Shown here: piece by piece, positions 6,996 to 12,603 of the stretch
Position numbering within the stretch: the stretch's first letter is position 1
Layout of the letters: the number at the start of each line of letters is the position of its first letter
Notes under the pieces: model-generated
The model's database searches: none
The model's input: only the letters and a program-made list of their open reading frames with translations
What the model was told of the DNA's origin: nothing
Translations under genes and position numbers: made by a program
NCBI GenBank assembly: GCA_900553155.1
Contig: USCM01000033.1
Coordinates: 1 to 12,831, forward strand
Length of the DNA stretch: 12,831 bases
Origin: an uncultured Prevotella sp.
Lineage (GTDB): Bacteria > Bacteroidota > Bacteroidia > Bacteroidales > Bacteroidaceae
Direction of reading: 5' to 3'

Positions 6996-7079
6996 TTACT
7001 TCATGTCTATCTTGTGAGCCATGTTTACGACCTGAGCAACTGATATTGCCACAACAGCCAATAATAACATTGTTACCAT
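6996..7079 (-). CDS. Small membrane peptide, 27 residues (unrecognised)
   Basis: A short leftward gene with all parts of a transcription unit: consensus promoter (7145-7176), AGAAAGG Shine-Dalgarno-like site at 7095-7089 nine bases before the ATG, ORF, and terminator. The peptide begins MVTMLLLAVVAISVAQVVNM, one hydrophobic helix able to span the membrane, and ends in a polar/basic tail AHKIDMK. After the TAA the same frame stays open for 15 more codons, QKLRAIKAFFFKNEE, to a second TAA at 6948-6950. That stretch looks like the cytosolic tail of a small membrane protein, so the gene may be truncated by a recent stop or the reference may contain an error. I do not recognise a family. The case for a gene rests on the flanking signals, not on homology. 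Confidence 0.6.
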   Translation of the reverse strand: MVTMLLLAVVAISVAQVVNMAHKIDMK

Positions 7080-7144
7080 AATCTTTTACCTTTCTTTTAA
7101 TTTGTTATCCTAAATAGTTATCCTTTTTGTTCTTTTGAACGCTG

Positions 7145-7176
7145 CAAAGGTACATATAGAAACCTGTGTACGCAAA
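7145..7176 (-). promoter_or_regulatory. Bacteroidetes promoter of the small leftward gene
   Basis: On the minus strand TTTG (7176-7173), exactly 20 bases, then TACCTTTG (7152-7145) is a full match to TTTG-N19-21-TAnnTTTG. Predicted start is near 7140, giving about 60 bases of leader ahead of the ATG at 7079. Confidence 0.8.
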
Positions 7177-7261
7177 CAACAAAGCAAAAACTTACTTTAT
7201 GACACTTCTTTTTTGATTCAAGTCAAAATTAATAGCTATAAGTTAAATAATCCGAATTTAC

Positions 7262-7292
7262 TTGCCTATTGCGCTATAAAGTTGTACTTTTG
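7262..7292 (+). promoter_or_regulatory. Promoter of the small lipoprotein gene, adjacent to its ATG
   Basis: TTG (7262-7264), 20 bases, TACTTTTG (7285-7292) matches the Bacteroidetes -33/-7 pattern. The ATG of the lipoprotein is at 7300, only 7 bases after the -7 box, so transcription should begin within a few bases of the start codon. Confidence 0.7.
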
Positions 7293-7299
7293 CCGCATT

Positions 7300-7707
7300 A
7301 TGAGACACCTAATCATCATATCATTGGCAGCTATGCTGCTTTCTGCGTGCTCGCAGAGCGAGGACGACAAGGCAAAACCACTGCTCGCAAGGATCGACTC
7401 GCTATACAACAGCGGCAATTATCGGGCTACGCTCGACTCTATTGTACGGCTGCGCGAGCACTATCCACAGGCTATAGAGGCCCGCAAGGCGGCGCTGCGC
7501 ATCTGGCAGAACGCGTCGCTAAAGCTTGCACAGGCCGACGTGGCAAGCACCGACGTGCAGCTGCAGGAAGCTACGGAGGCGTTGAAGACAGAGACCAACC
7601 GCCTACGCCGAAACCTCCTTACCGTAAAGCGCGACTCGCTGCAAGCACGCTACGAAGCTATGTGTGGTGTGGTAAGAATGATACACTTACGACAGAAACA
7701 ACACTAA
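7300..7707 (+). CDS. Small lipoprotein, unknown function
   Basis: A 135-residue protein with a lipoprotein signal peptide: MRH, a hydrophobic run, and lipobox LSAC with the lipidated Cys17. The next residues, SQSEDD, are acidic and resemble the Bacteroidetes export signal that sends lipoproteins to the outer surface. Residues 27-55 (LLARIDSLYNSGNYRATLDSIVRLREHYPQ) look like one TPR-like helix pair. The rest (about 60-130) is helical and charged, probably coiled coil. I do not recognise a specific family. Start choice: the frame is open upstream to about 7135, but the signal peptide and promoter both fix the ATG at 7300. No SD sequence is possible if the mRNA starts where the promoter predicts. 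Confidence 0.75.
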   Translation: MRHLIIISLAAMLLSACSQSEDDKAKPLLARIDSLYNSGNYRATLDSIVRLREHYPQAIEARKAALRIWQNASLKLAQADVASTDVQLQEATEALKTETNRLRRNLLTVKRDSLQARYEAMCGVVRMIHLRQKQH

Positions 7708-7744
7708 AATAGCCCTGCTCCCTGTGCATATCACCTTAAAACTC

Positions 7745-7775
7745 TTGTATATATCACAGGAAATTAGTATTTTTG
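7745..7775 (+). promoter_or_regulatory. Promoter of the DUF1599 gene, adjacent to its ATG
   Basis: TTG (7745-7747), 20 bases, TATTTTTG (7768-7775) matches the Bacteroidetes pattern. The ATG is at 7785, 9 bases after the -7 box, so the leader should be only a few bases long. The geometry repeats that of the preceding lipoprotein gene. Confidence 0.7.
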
Positions 7776-7784
7776 TGCCGAATT

Positions 7785-8354
7785 ATGAACAACAAAGACG
7801 AACAATTCAGCAAGACTGAAGAGCAGTTTAGAAGCGTCATGGCCGAATGTCGCACGCTCTTTGCCAAGAAGCTGCACGATTATGGAGCTTCGTGGCGCAT
7901 CCTGCGACCCGTTTCGCTCACCGACCAGCTCTTCATCAAAGCCAAACGCATACGCTCGCTCGAAACCACAGGCACATCGCTTGTGGGCGAAGGCATACGC
8001 CCCGAATTCATTGCGCTTATCAACTACGGCATCATTGGCCTCATACAGCTTGAGCACGGATATGCCGACACCGTCGATATGGCTCCCGACCAGGCGCTCG
8101 CCCTATACGACGAGCACGCCCGCAAGTGTCTTGAGCTTATGCTGCGCAAGAACCACGACTACAACGAGGCGTGGCGCGACATGCGTGTAAGCAGCTACAC
8201 CGACTTTATACTGACCAAGATTCAGCGTGTCAAGGAGATAGAGAACCTGCACGGTTCGACCCTCGTGTCAGAAGGCATCGACGCCAACTACATGGACATC
8301 ATCAACTATGCGTGCTTCGGCGCGATAAAGATGCTTGAAAACAACGAGCTATGA
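7785..8354 (+). CDS. DUF1599 domain protein with internal duplication
   Basis: A 189-residue soluble protein made of two similar halves, about 29-90 and 121-184. Shared positions include K-x-HDY-x3-W-R, R-x2-S-x-TD, K-x2-R, S-L-V-x-EGI and INY-x3-G. This is the DUF1599 family, which I recall also being called nucleotide-modification-associated domain 1; the biochemical role is not established. The repeated HDY and EGI elements look like a conserved pocket. I chose ATG 7785 over the in-frame TTG at 7773 because the TTG overlaps the -7 box. Its TGA overlaps the next gene's ATG (ATGA at 8351-8354), so the two are translationally coupled, as in the Bacteroides BT_3927-BT_3928 arrangement as I recall it. 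Confidence 0.85.
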   Translation: MNNKDEQFSKTEEQFRSVMAECRTLFAKKLHDYGASWRILRPVSLTDQLFIKAKRIRSLETTGTSLVGEGIRPEFIALINYGIIGLIQLEHGYADTVDMAPDQALALYDEHARKCLELMLRKNHDYNEAWRDMRVSSYTDFILTKIQRVKEIENLHGSTLVSEGIDANYMDIINYACFGAIKMLENNEL

Positions 8355-10426
8355 GCAAGCTGCGAGTTGTCATAGCTAACGTCTGCCGCCTGTTGCTTGC
8401 GCTTACCTTTATCCTCTCCGGATACGTCAAGGCAATCGACCCGCTTGGCACACAATACAAGATAACCGACTATCTGGCGGCTATCGACCTCGCCGCAATG
8501 ATGCCGCAATGGACCACCCTCTCAGCTGCCGTGGCTCTTGCAGCCATCGAGTTTGCCCTCGGTGTGTTCTTGCTGTTTGCCATAAAGCGCCAGTTCACGT
8601 CAAGGCTAACACTCGCCTTTATGACTGTGATGACGCTTATAACCGTATGGATATACATAGCCGACCCCGTAAAAGACTGCGGATGCTTTGGCGACGCCTT
8701 CACCCTAACCAACGGCGAGACCCTGCTTAAGAACATACTGCTTGTGCTGTGCGCAGCAGTTGTGGCATGGCGGCCAGCCGATATGGTGCGGCTTATATCG
8801 TCCAGCAACCAGTGGCTGGTGATGAACTATGCCGTGGTATACATCATAGGCACAAGCCTGTGGTGCCTGTACACGCTGCCCACGTTCGACTTCCGCCCCT
8901 ACCACATAGGTGTCAACATCAAGCAGGATATGACCGTGCCCGAGGGCGCACCCCAAACCGAGTACGAGACAACCTTCATAATGAAGAAGAACGGCACAAC
9001 AAAGGAGTTCACCGCCGACAACTACCCCGACTCTACATGGCAGTTTGTCGACGCCCGAACCGTCGTAACCAAGCAGGGATACGAGCCACCGATACACGAC
9101 TTCATCATCGACTCTGCCACAACAGGCGAGGACATAACCGACTCCATACTCTCCCGCCCCGGCTACACATTCCTGCTCGTAGCCCCGTCGTTGGCCCGAG
9201 CCGACGACAGCAACTTTGGAGATATCGACCAGATATACGAGTATGCACAGGAGCATGGCGCCGCCTTCTACTGTCTTACGGCTTCCACCGACAAGGACAT
9301 AGCACGCTGGCGCGACATAACGGGTGCCGAATACCCCTTCTGCCTGTCCGACGAGACAACGCTCAAGACCATAATACGCTCCAACCCAGGACTGCTGCTG
9401 CTAAAGAACGGCACCATCATAGGCAAGTGGAGCCACAACCTCCTGCCGCAGACCGACGAGCTTAACGCTCCGCTACACCAGCTGTCTATCGGACAGATGC
9501 CCCAGCAGAGCAGCACATCGTCGAGAATACTGAAGGTTATGCTAACCTTCCTGCTGCCGCTGTTCCTCCTGTCGCTTGCCGACAGGCTGTGGGCATGGAG
9601 CAAATGGGTAAGAAGTAAACAGAAAGAAAATAATATATTCCAAATCTTTAAATCGAAAAAGAAAATGAGAAAGAAAATTGTAGCAGGTAACTGGAAAATG
9701 AACCTCAACCTGCAGGATGGTGTAGCTCTCGCTAAGGAAATCAACGAGGCACTTGTAGCTGAAAAGCCTAACTGCGACGTAGTGATTTGCACTCCGTTCA
9801 TCCACTTGGCTTCTGTAGCTCAGGTTCTCGACTCTACAGTAGTAGGTCTTGGTGCCGAGAACTGCGCCGACAAGGAGAAGGGTGCTTACACAGGTGAGGT
9901 TTCAGCCGAAATGGTTAAGAGCACAGGTGCTCAGTATGTTATCCTTGGCCACTCAGAGCGTCGCCAGTACTACGGCGAGACAGCCGAAATCCTGAAGGAG
10001 AAGGTAGACCTCGCTCTTGCACACGGCTTGAAGGTAATCTTCTGCTGCGGCGAGACACTTGAGGAGCGCGAGGCTGAGAAGCAGAACGAGGTTGTTAAGG
10101 CCGAGCTCGCTGGCTCTGTATTCCACCTCGACGCCGAGGCTTGGAAGAACATCATCATCGCTTACGAGCCAATCTGGGCTATCGGTACAGGCAAGACCGC
10201 CACATCCGACCAGGCTGAGGAAATGCTCGCTTACATCCGCTCTATCGTTGCCGAGAAGTACGGCCAGGAGGCTGCTGAGGACACATCTATCCTCTATGGT
10301 GGCAGCTGCAAGGCAAGCAACGCTCCTGAGCTCTTCTCTAAGCCTAACATCGACGGTGGCTTGATTGGTGGCGCTTCATTGAAGTGTGCCGACTTCAAGG
10401 GCATCATCGACGCTTGGAAGAAGTAA
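8351..10426 (+). CDS. DoxX/MauE-like and thioredoxin-like membrane protein (BT_3928 family) fused in frame to triosephosphate isomerase
   Basis: One uninterrupted 691-codon frame. Residues 1-438 form a BT_3928-type protein: membrane segments near 8-26, 57-78, 85-104, 126-141 and 156-176, with a MauE-like CxC in KDCGCFGD (Cys110, Cys112). A thioredoxin-fold-like domain follows (about 250-370) without a CxxC, then a sixth membrane segment (393-411). Residues 439-691 are a complete triosephosphate isomerase. Five helices before the Trx-like part and one after put that domain outside the membrane and both termini in the cytosol, so an attached isomerase would be on the correct side. The joint (about 421-438, bases 9611-9664) is AT- and Lys-rich and reads like a former intergenic spacer. 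Separate genes are the norm, so this is a real fusion, a lost stop, or a sequence error. Confidence 0.75.
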   Translation: MSKLRVVIANVCRLLLALTFILSGYVKAIDPLGTQYKITDYLAAIDLAAMMPQWTTLSAAVALAAIEFALGVFLLFAIKRQFTSRLTLAFMTVMTLITVWIYIADPVKDCGCFGDAFTLTNGETLLKNILLVLCAAVVAWRPADMVRLISSSNQWLVMNYAVVYIIGTSLWCLYTLPTFDFRPYHIGVNIKQDMTVPEGAPQTEYETTFIMKKNGTTKEFTADNYPDSTWQFVDARTVVTKQGYEPPIHDFIIDSATTGEDITDSILSRPGYTFLLVAPSLARADDSNFGDIDQIYEYAQEHGAAFYCLTASTDKDIARWRDITGAEYPFCLSDETTLKTIIRSNPGLLLLKNGTIIGKWSHNLLPQTDELNAPLHQLSIGQMPQQSSTSSRILKVMLTFLLPLFLLSLADRLWAWSKWVRSKQKENNIFQIFKSKKKMRKKIVAGNWKMNLNLQDGVALAKEINEALVAEKPNCDVVICTPFIHLASVAQVLDSTVVGLGAENCADKEKGAYTGEVSAEMVKSTGAQYVILGHSERRQYYGETAEILKEKVDLALAHGLKVIFCCGETLEEREAEKQNEVVKAELAGSVFHLDAEAWKNIIIAYEPIWAIGTGKTATSDQAEEMLAYIRSIVAEKYGQEAAEDTSILYGGSCKASNAPELFSKPNIDGGLIGGASLKCADFKGIIDAWKK
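9665..10426 (+). CDS. tpiA: Triosephosphate isomerase (normal start inside the fused frame)
   Basis: Interconverts dihydroxyacetone phosphate and glyceraldehyde 3-phosphate in glycolysis; cytosolic TIM-barrel dimer. From ATG 9665 the protein is 253 residues, the usual full length, and begins MRKKIVAGNWKMN as free enzymes do. All catalytic residues are present: Asn9 and Lys11 (GNWKMN), His96 (LGHSERR) and Glu168 (AYEPIWAIGTGK, which also starts loop 6). YGGS (211-214) and GGLIGGASL (231-239) form the phosphate site. Purine-rich AAAAAGAAA precedes the ATG. By eye the codon use changes here: Gly is GGT or GGC with no GGA, and Ala is often GCT, as in highly expressed genes. That suggests the isomerase is also, or mainly, made from this internal start. 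Confidence 0.9.
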   Translation: MRKKIVAGNWKMNLNLQDGVALAKEINEALVAEKPNCDVVICTPFIHLASVAQVLDSTVVGLGAENCADKEKGAYTGEVSAEMVKSTGAQYVILGHSERRQYYGETAEILKEKVDLALAHGLKVIFCCGETLEEREAEKQNEVVKAELAGSVFHLDAEAWKNIIIAYEPIWAIGTGKTATSDQAEEMLAYIRSIVAEKYGQEAAEDTSILYGGSCKASNAPELFSKPNIDGGLIGGASLKCADFKGIIDAWKK

Positions 10427-10451
10427 TTTAAACGACAACTTTTAATAGAAA

Positions 10452-10497
10452 CAGTGAGACTGCATGCCCCCATGGCATTGCCGTCTCACTGATTTTC
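10452..10497 (+). terminator. Hairpin after tpiA, possible weak terminator
   Basis: A 9-bp stem CAGTGAGAC (10452-10460) with GTCTCACTG (10483-10491) encloses an inner stem ATGCC (10464-10468) with GGCAT (10474-10478). The following ATTTTC is a poor T run. No TAnnTTTG promoter is visible between it and the SPOR gene start at 10514, so it may be a partial terminator or mRNA-stabilising structure rather than a full stop. Confidence 0.6.
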
Positions 10498-10513
10498 AAT
10501 TTAAACACAACTA

Positions 10514-11179
10514 ATGAAACGCTTCTACTTCATCTTATGCCTTATGCTCGGCATAGCCGCAGCAGCCAAGGCACAGACTTACACACAGCACCTGCAAGAA
10601 AAGCAACCGGGCAAGGCAAGCGTTGTAGTGACGCAGAGTAGCGAGATAGACCAGTTGGTAAACAACGCCAACGTTAGCGCAAGAGCACAAGAACCCGTAA
10701 AGAAACATACGGAGCCTGCGCACCAAGACAACACTCCAACCAAAAAGCAGAACACTCAGGATGCTGAGCATACAAAGCACAACACCCAACAACATAACGG
10801 CGACACAGCCACACATGCCAACCACAACAAAGAGCAGGCACACCACGAGCAGACATCGGAAGCCGATACCGAACCGGTAGAGGTAGACATGCGCAAGAAG
10901 GTGATGCGCCGCTCGTACAAGGTCAACGGCTACCGTGTACAGGTGTTTGCCGGCGGCAACACCCGCAACGACAAGATTAAGGCGCAGAACGCAGGCAACG
11001 CCGTAAAGCAGGCTTTCCCAAGCCAGCCCGTATACGTACACTTCTACTCGCCCCGCTGGATATGCCGTATGGGCAACTACCGCACATACGAGGAGGCAAG
11101 CGCCATACTGCACCAGGTGAAGAAGCTGGGATACAAGCAGGCTTGCATCGTTAGCGGAAAGATAACAATGGCATATTAA
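10514..11179 (+). CDS. SPOR-domain protein, exported, with His/Asn/Gln-rich linker
   Basis: A 221-residue protein with a Sec signal peptide (cleavage after AKA, residue 20). A long polar linker follows (about 45-120) rich in His, Gln, Asn and Thr; residues 64-112 hold nine His. The C-terminal SPOR domain (about 138-214) starts NGYRVQVFAGG and ends near GYKQACIVS. SPOR domains bind peptidoglycan stripped of stem peptides and often locate proteins to the division site. There is no lipobox, so the mature protein is periplasmic. It sits between tpiA and folE, 18 bases ahead of folE, a gene order I recall in Bacteroides (BT_3929-3931). The linker looks disordered; metal binding by its histidines is only a possibility. 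Confidence 0.88.
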   Translation: MKRFYFILCLMLGIAAAAKAQTYTQHLQEKQPGKASVVVTQSSEIDQLVNNANVSARAQEPVKKHTEPAHQDNTPTKKQNTQDAEHTKHNTQQHNGDTATHANHNKEQAHHEQTSEADTEPVEVDMRKKVMRRSYKVNGYRVQVFAGGNTRNDKIKAQNAGNAVKQAFPSQPVYVHFYSPRWICRMGNYRTYEEASAILHQVKKLGYKQACIVSGKITMAY

Positions 11180-11197
11180 CTCAAAATTCAAATTTTC

Positions 11198-11791
11198 ATG
11201 AACTTGAACCCAGAATACCGCGAGGGACTTGACGAACTCGCCTCACACTACAAGTCGGTGCTCACTTTGCTTGGCGAAGACCCTGAGCGCGAAGGACTGC
11301 AAAAGACCCCGATGCGCGTTGCAAAGGCAATGCAGGTACTAACACGTGGCTATACGCAAGACCCCCACAAGGTATTGACCGACGCCCTCTTCAAGGAAGA
11401 CTACAACCAGATGGTCATCGTCAAGGACATCGACGTCTTCTCGCTGTGCGAGCACCACATGCTGCCATTCTATGGCAAGGCTCACGTGGCTTACATACCC
11501 AACGGCTACATAACCGGACTAAGCAAGATAGCGCGCGTTGTCGACATCTTCTCGCACCGCCTACAGGTGCAGGAGCGCCTTACACAGCAGATACGCGAGT
11601 GCATCGAGCAGACGCTGCATCCGCTCGGCGTTATGGTGGTGATAGAGGCCAAGCACATGTGCATGCAGATGCGCGGTGTGGAGAAACTTGGCTCCATAAC
11701 CATGACAAGCGACTTCTCGGGCGCCTTCGAGCAGGCCAAGACACGCCAGGAATTTATGAACCTTATCAGCTCCGACTCGCGAAAATTCTAA
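11198..11791 (+). CDS. folE: GTP cyclohydrolase I, type I
   Basis: Converts GTP to 7,8-dihydroneopterin triphosphate, the first step toward tetrahydrofolate and related pterins; homodecameric cytosolic zinc enzyme. The 197 residues match the core family length. Zinc ligands fit Cys84 and His87 (SLCEHHMLPF) and Cys155 (KHMCMQMRG). His86 and His153 correspond to the other conserved active-site histidines, as I map them onto the E. coli enzyme. GLSKIARVVDIFSHRLQVQERLT (107-129) is the family signature. The Cys/His set is complete, so this is the Zn-dependent type and not FolE2. It follows the SPOR gene by 18 bases and is probably cotranscribed. A 103-base gap separates it from the next gene. Confidence 0.95.
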   Translation: MNLNPEYREGLDELASHYKSVLTLLGEDPEREGLQKTPMRVAKAMQVLTRGYTQDPHKVLTDALFKEDYNQMVIVKDIDVFSLCEHHMLPFYGKAHVAYIPNGYITGLSKIARVVDIFSHRLQVQERLTQQIRECIEQTLHPLGVMVVIEAKHMCMQMRGVEKLGSITMTSDFSGAFEQAKTRQEFMNLISSDSRKF

Positions 11792-11795
11792 AAAA

Positions 11796-11872
11796 AAGTT
11801 GTTACTCCATACAATGATTGCCCACCTTACGTATTATATATATGTACAACAAGGCAAAATGTATAACAACTT
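11796..11872. repeat. Spaced 9-base inverted repeat between folE and the lipoprotein gene
   Basis: AAGTTGTTA (11796-11804) and TAACAACTT (11864-11872) are exact inverted copies 59 bases apart. They flank most of the AT-rich gap. No consensus TAnnTTTG promoter is visible inside; TTG 11818-11820 followed by TATGTACA at 11841 is at best a weak match. The pair could fold the leader of the next gene or be chance in AT-rich DNA. Confidence 0.4.
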
Positions 11873-11894
11873 AAAATAAATAACGGATAAAACA

Positions 11895-12593
11895 ATGAAG
11901 AATCTTAAAGCATTAATGATGCTCCTTATCGGAGTTTTCGCACTCACAGTCACATCATGCAACACTGATGACGGCGACCACTATTACACACATGAAGAGC
12001 AGGACGCCATCCAGGCTAAGATGGTTGGCTCATACAGCGGCTCACTCTACATGTACAAGCCCAACACCTCTACCCAGAAGTACGAGTCATACTACAGCTT
12101 ACCTACCACATGGACGGCTTCTAAGGGCAACCCCGCTCTCGGCAAAGACTCGCTTATCACCATAAGCAACTTCCCTATCAACATGCTCGACTCTGCCATC
12201 GTAATCTCTGAAAAGGACAATACGGACGAGGCAAAGACTCTGCGTGCTCTCCGTACAGCCATCAGCAAGCTGCCTGCCGAGAACCTCGAGTGCAAGTTCT
12301 TCGTGCCAAGCGACAACTCTTACTACACATTCAACAACGGATACCGCTTCATCCTCAATCCGCTAATCGTCAAGAAGCAGCTAACATACGAGGAAAAGCA
12401 GCACGACGTTTACTTCGTGTTCTCTATGAACAGCTATGTTGGCGAGTGGACACAAGGTGTAATGAACAGTATGAAGTTCCAGATGGTATTCGCCTCATTC
12501 TCTATTGACAAGGCGCCACAGAGCTACTATCCATCATTCTCACAGAGATATCTACGTCCGCTCATTATAACATGCGGCTACGACAAACAATAA
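11895..12593 (+). CDS. Lipoprotein, unknown function (possibly DUF4840-like)
   Basis: A 232-residue protein with a lipoprotein signal peptide: MKNLK, a hydrophobic run, and lipobox VTSC with lipidated Cys22. The following NTDDGD is acidic and resembles the Bacteroidetes surface-export signal. The mature part is rich in Tyr, Ser and aromatic residues with alternating beta-type patterns (for example MVGSYSGSLYMYKP near 43-56 and HDVYFVFSMNSYVGEW near 175-190). It has no catalytic motif I can name. The size and composition bring DUF4840 lipoproteins of Bacteroidales to mind, but I cannot confirm this. The exonuclease III gene starts 10 bases after its stop, suggesting shared transcription. Confidence 0.72.
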   Translation: MKNLKALMMLLIGVFALTVTSCNTDDGDHYYTHEEQDAIQAKMVGSYSGSLYMYKPNTSTQKYESYYSLPTTWTASKGNPALGKDSLITISNFPINMLDSAIVISEKDNTDEAKTLRALRTAISKLPAENLECKFFVPSDNSYYTFNNGYRFILNPLIVKKQLTYEEKQHDVYFVFSMNSYVGEWTQGVMNSMKFQMVFASFSIDKAPQSYYPSFSQRYLRPLIITCGYDKQ

Positions 12594-12603
12594 GACACAC
12601 TAT

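Noticed and set aside
6996..6998. Recoded stop (selenocysteine or pyrrolysine) in the small peptide
   Set aside because: The codon is TAA, which is not used for either residue, and no suitable downstream element is seen. Mutation, sequence error or a true stop are simpler explanations.
7135..7299. N-terminal extension of the small lipoprotein to 7135
   Set aside because: The extension precedes the promoter and a clear signal peptide with lipobox begins at ATG 7300. The extension also overlaps the minus-strand promoter.
7773..7784. TTG start at 7773 for the DUF1599 protein
   Set aside because: It overlaps the -7 box and would add only four residues; ATG 7785 is the normal choice.
8749..9465. 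Open frame of 238 codons on the plus strand inside the DoxX-like gene
   Set aside because: It is Arg/His-rich out-of-frame sequence within a gene whose own frame shows helices and a CxC motif.
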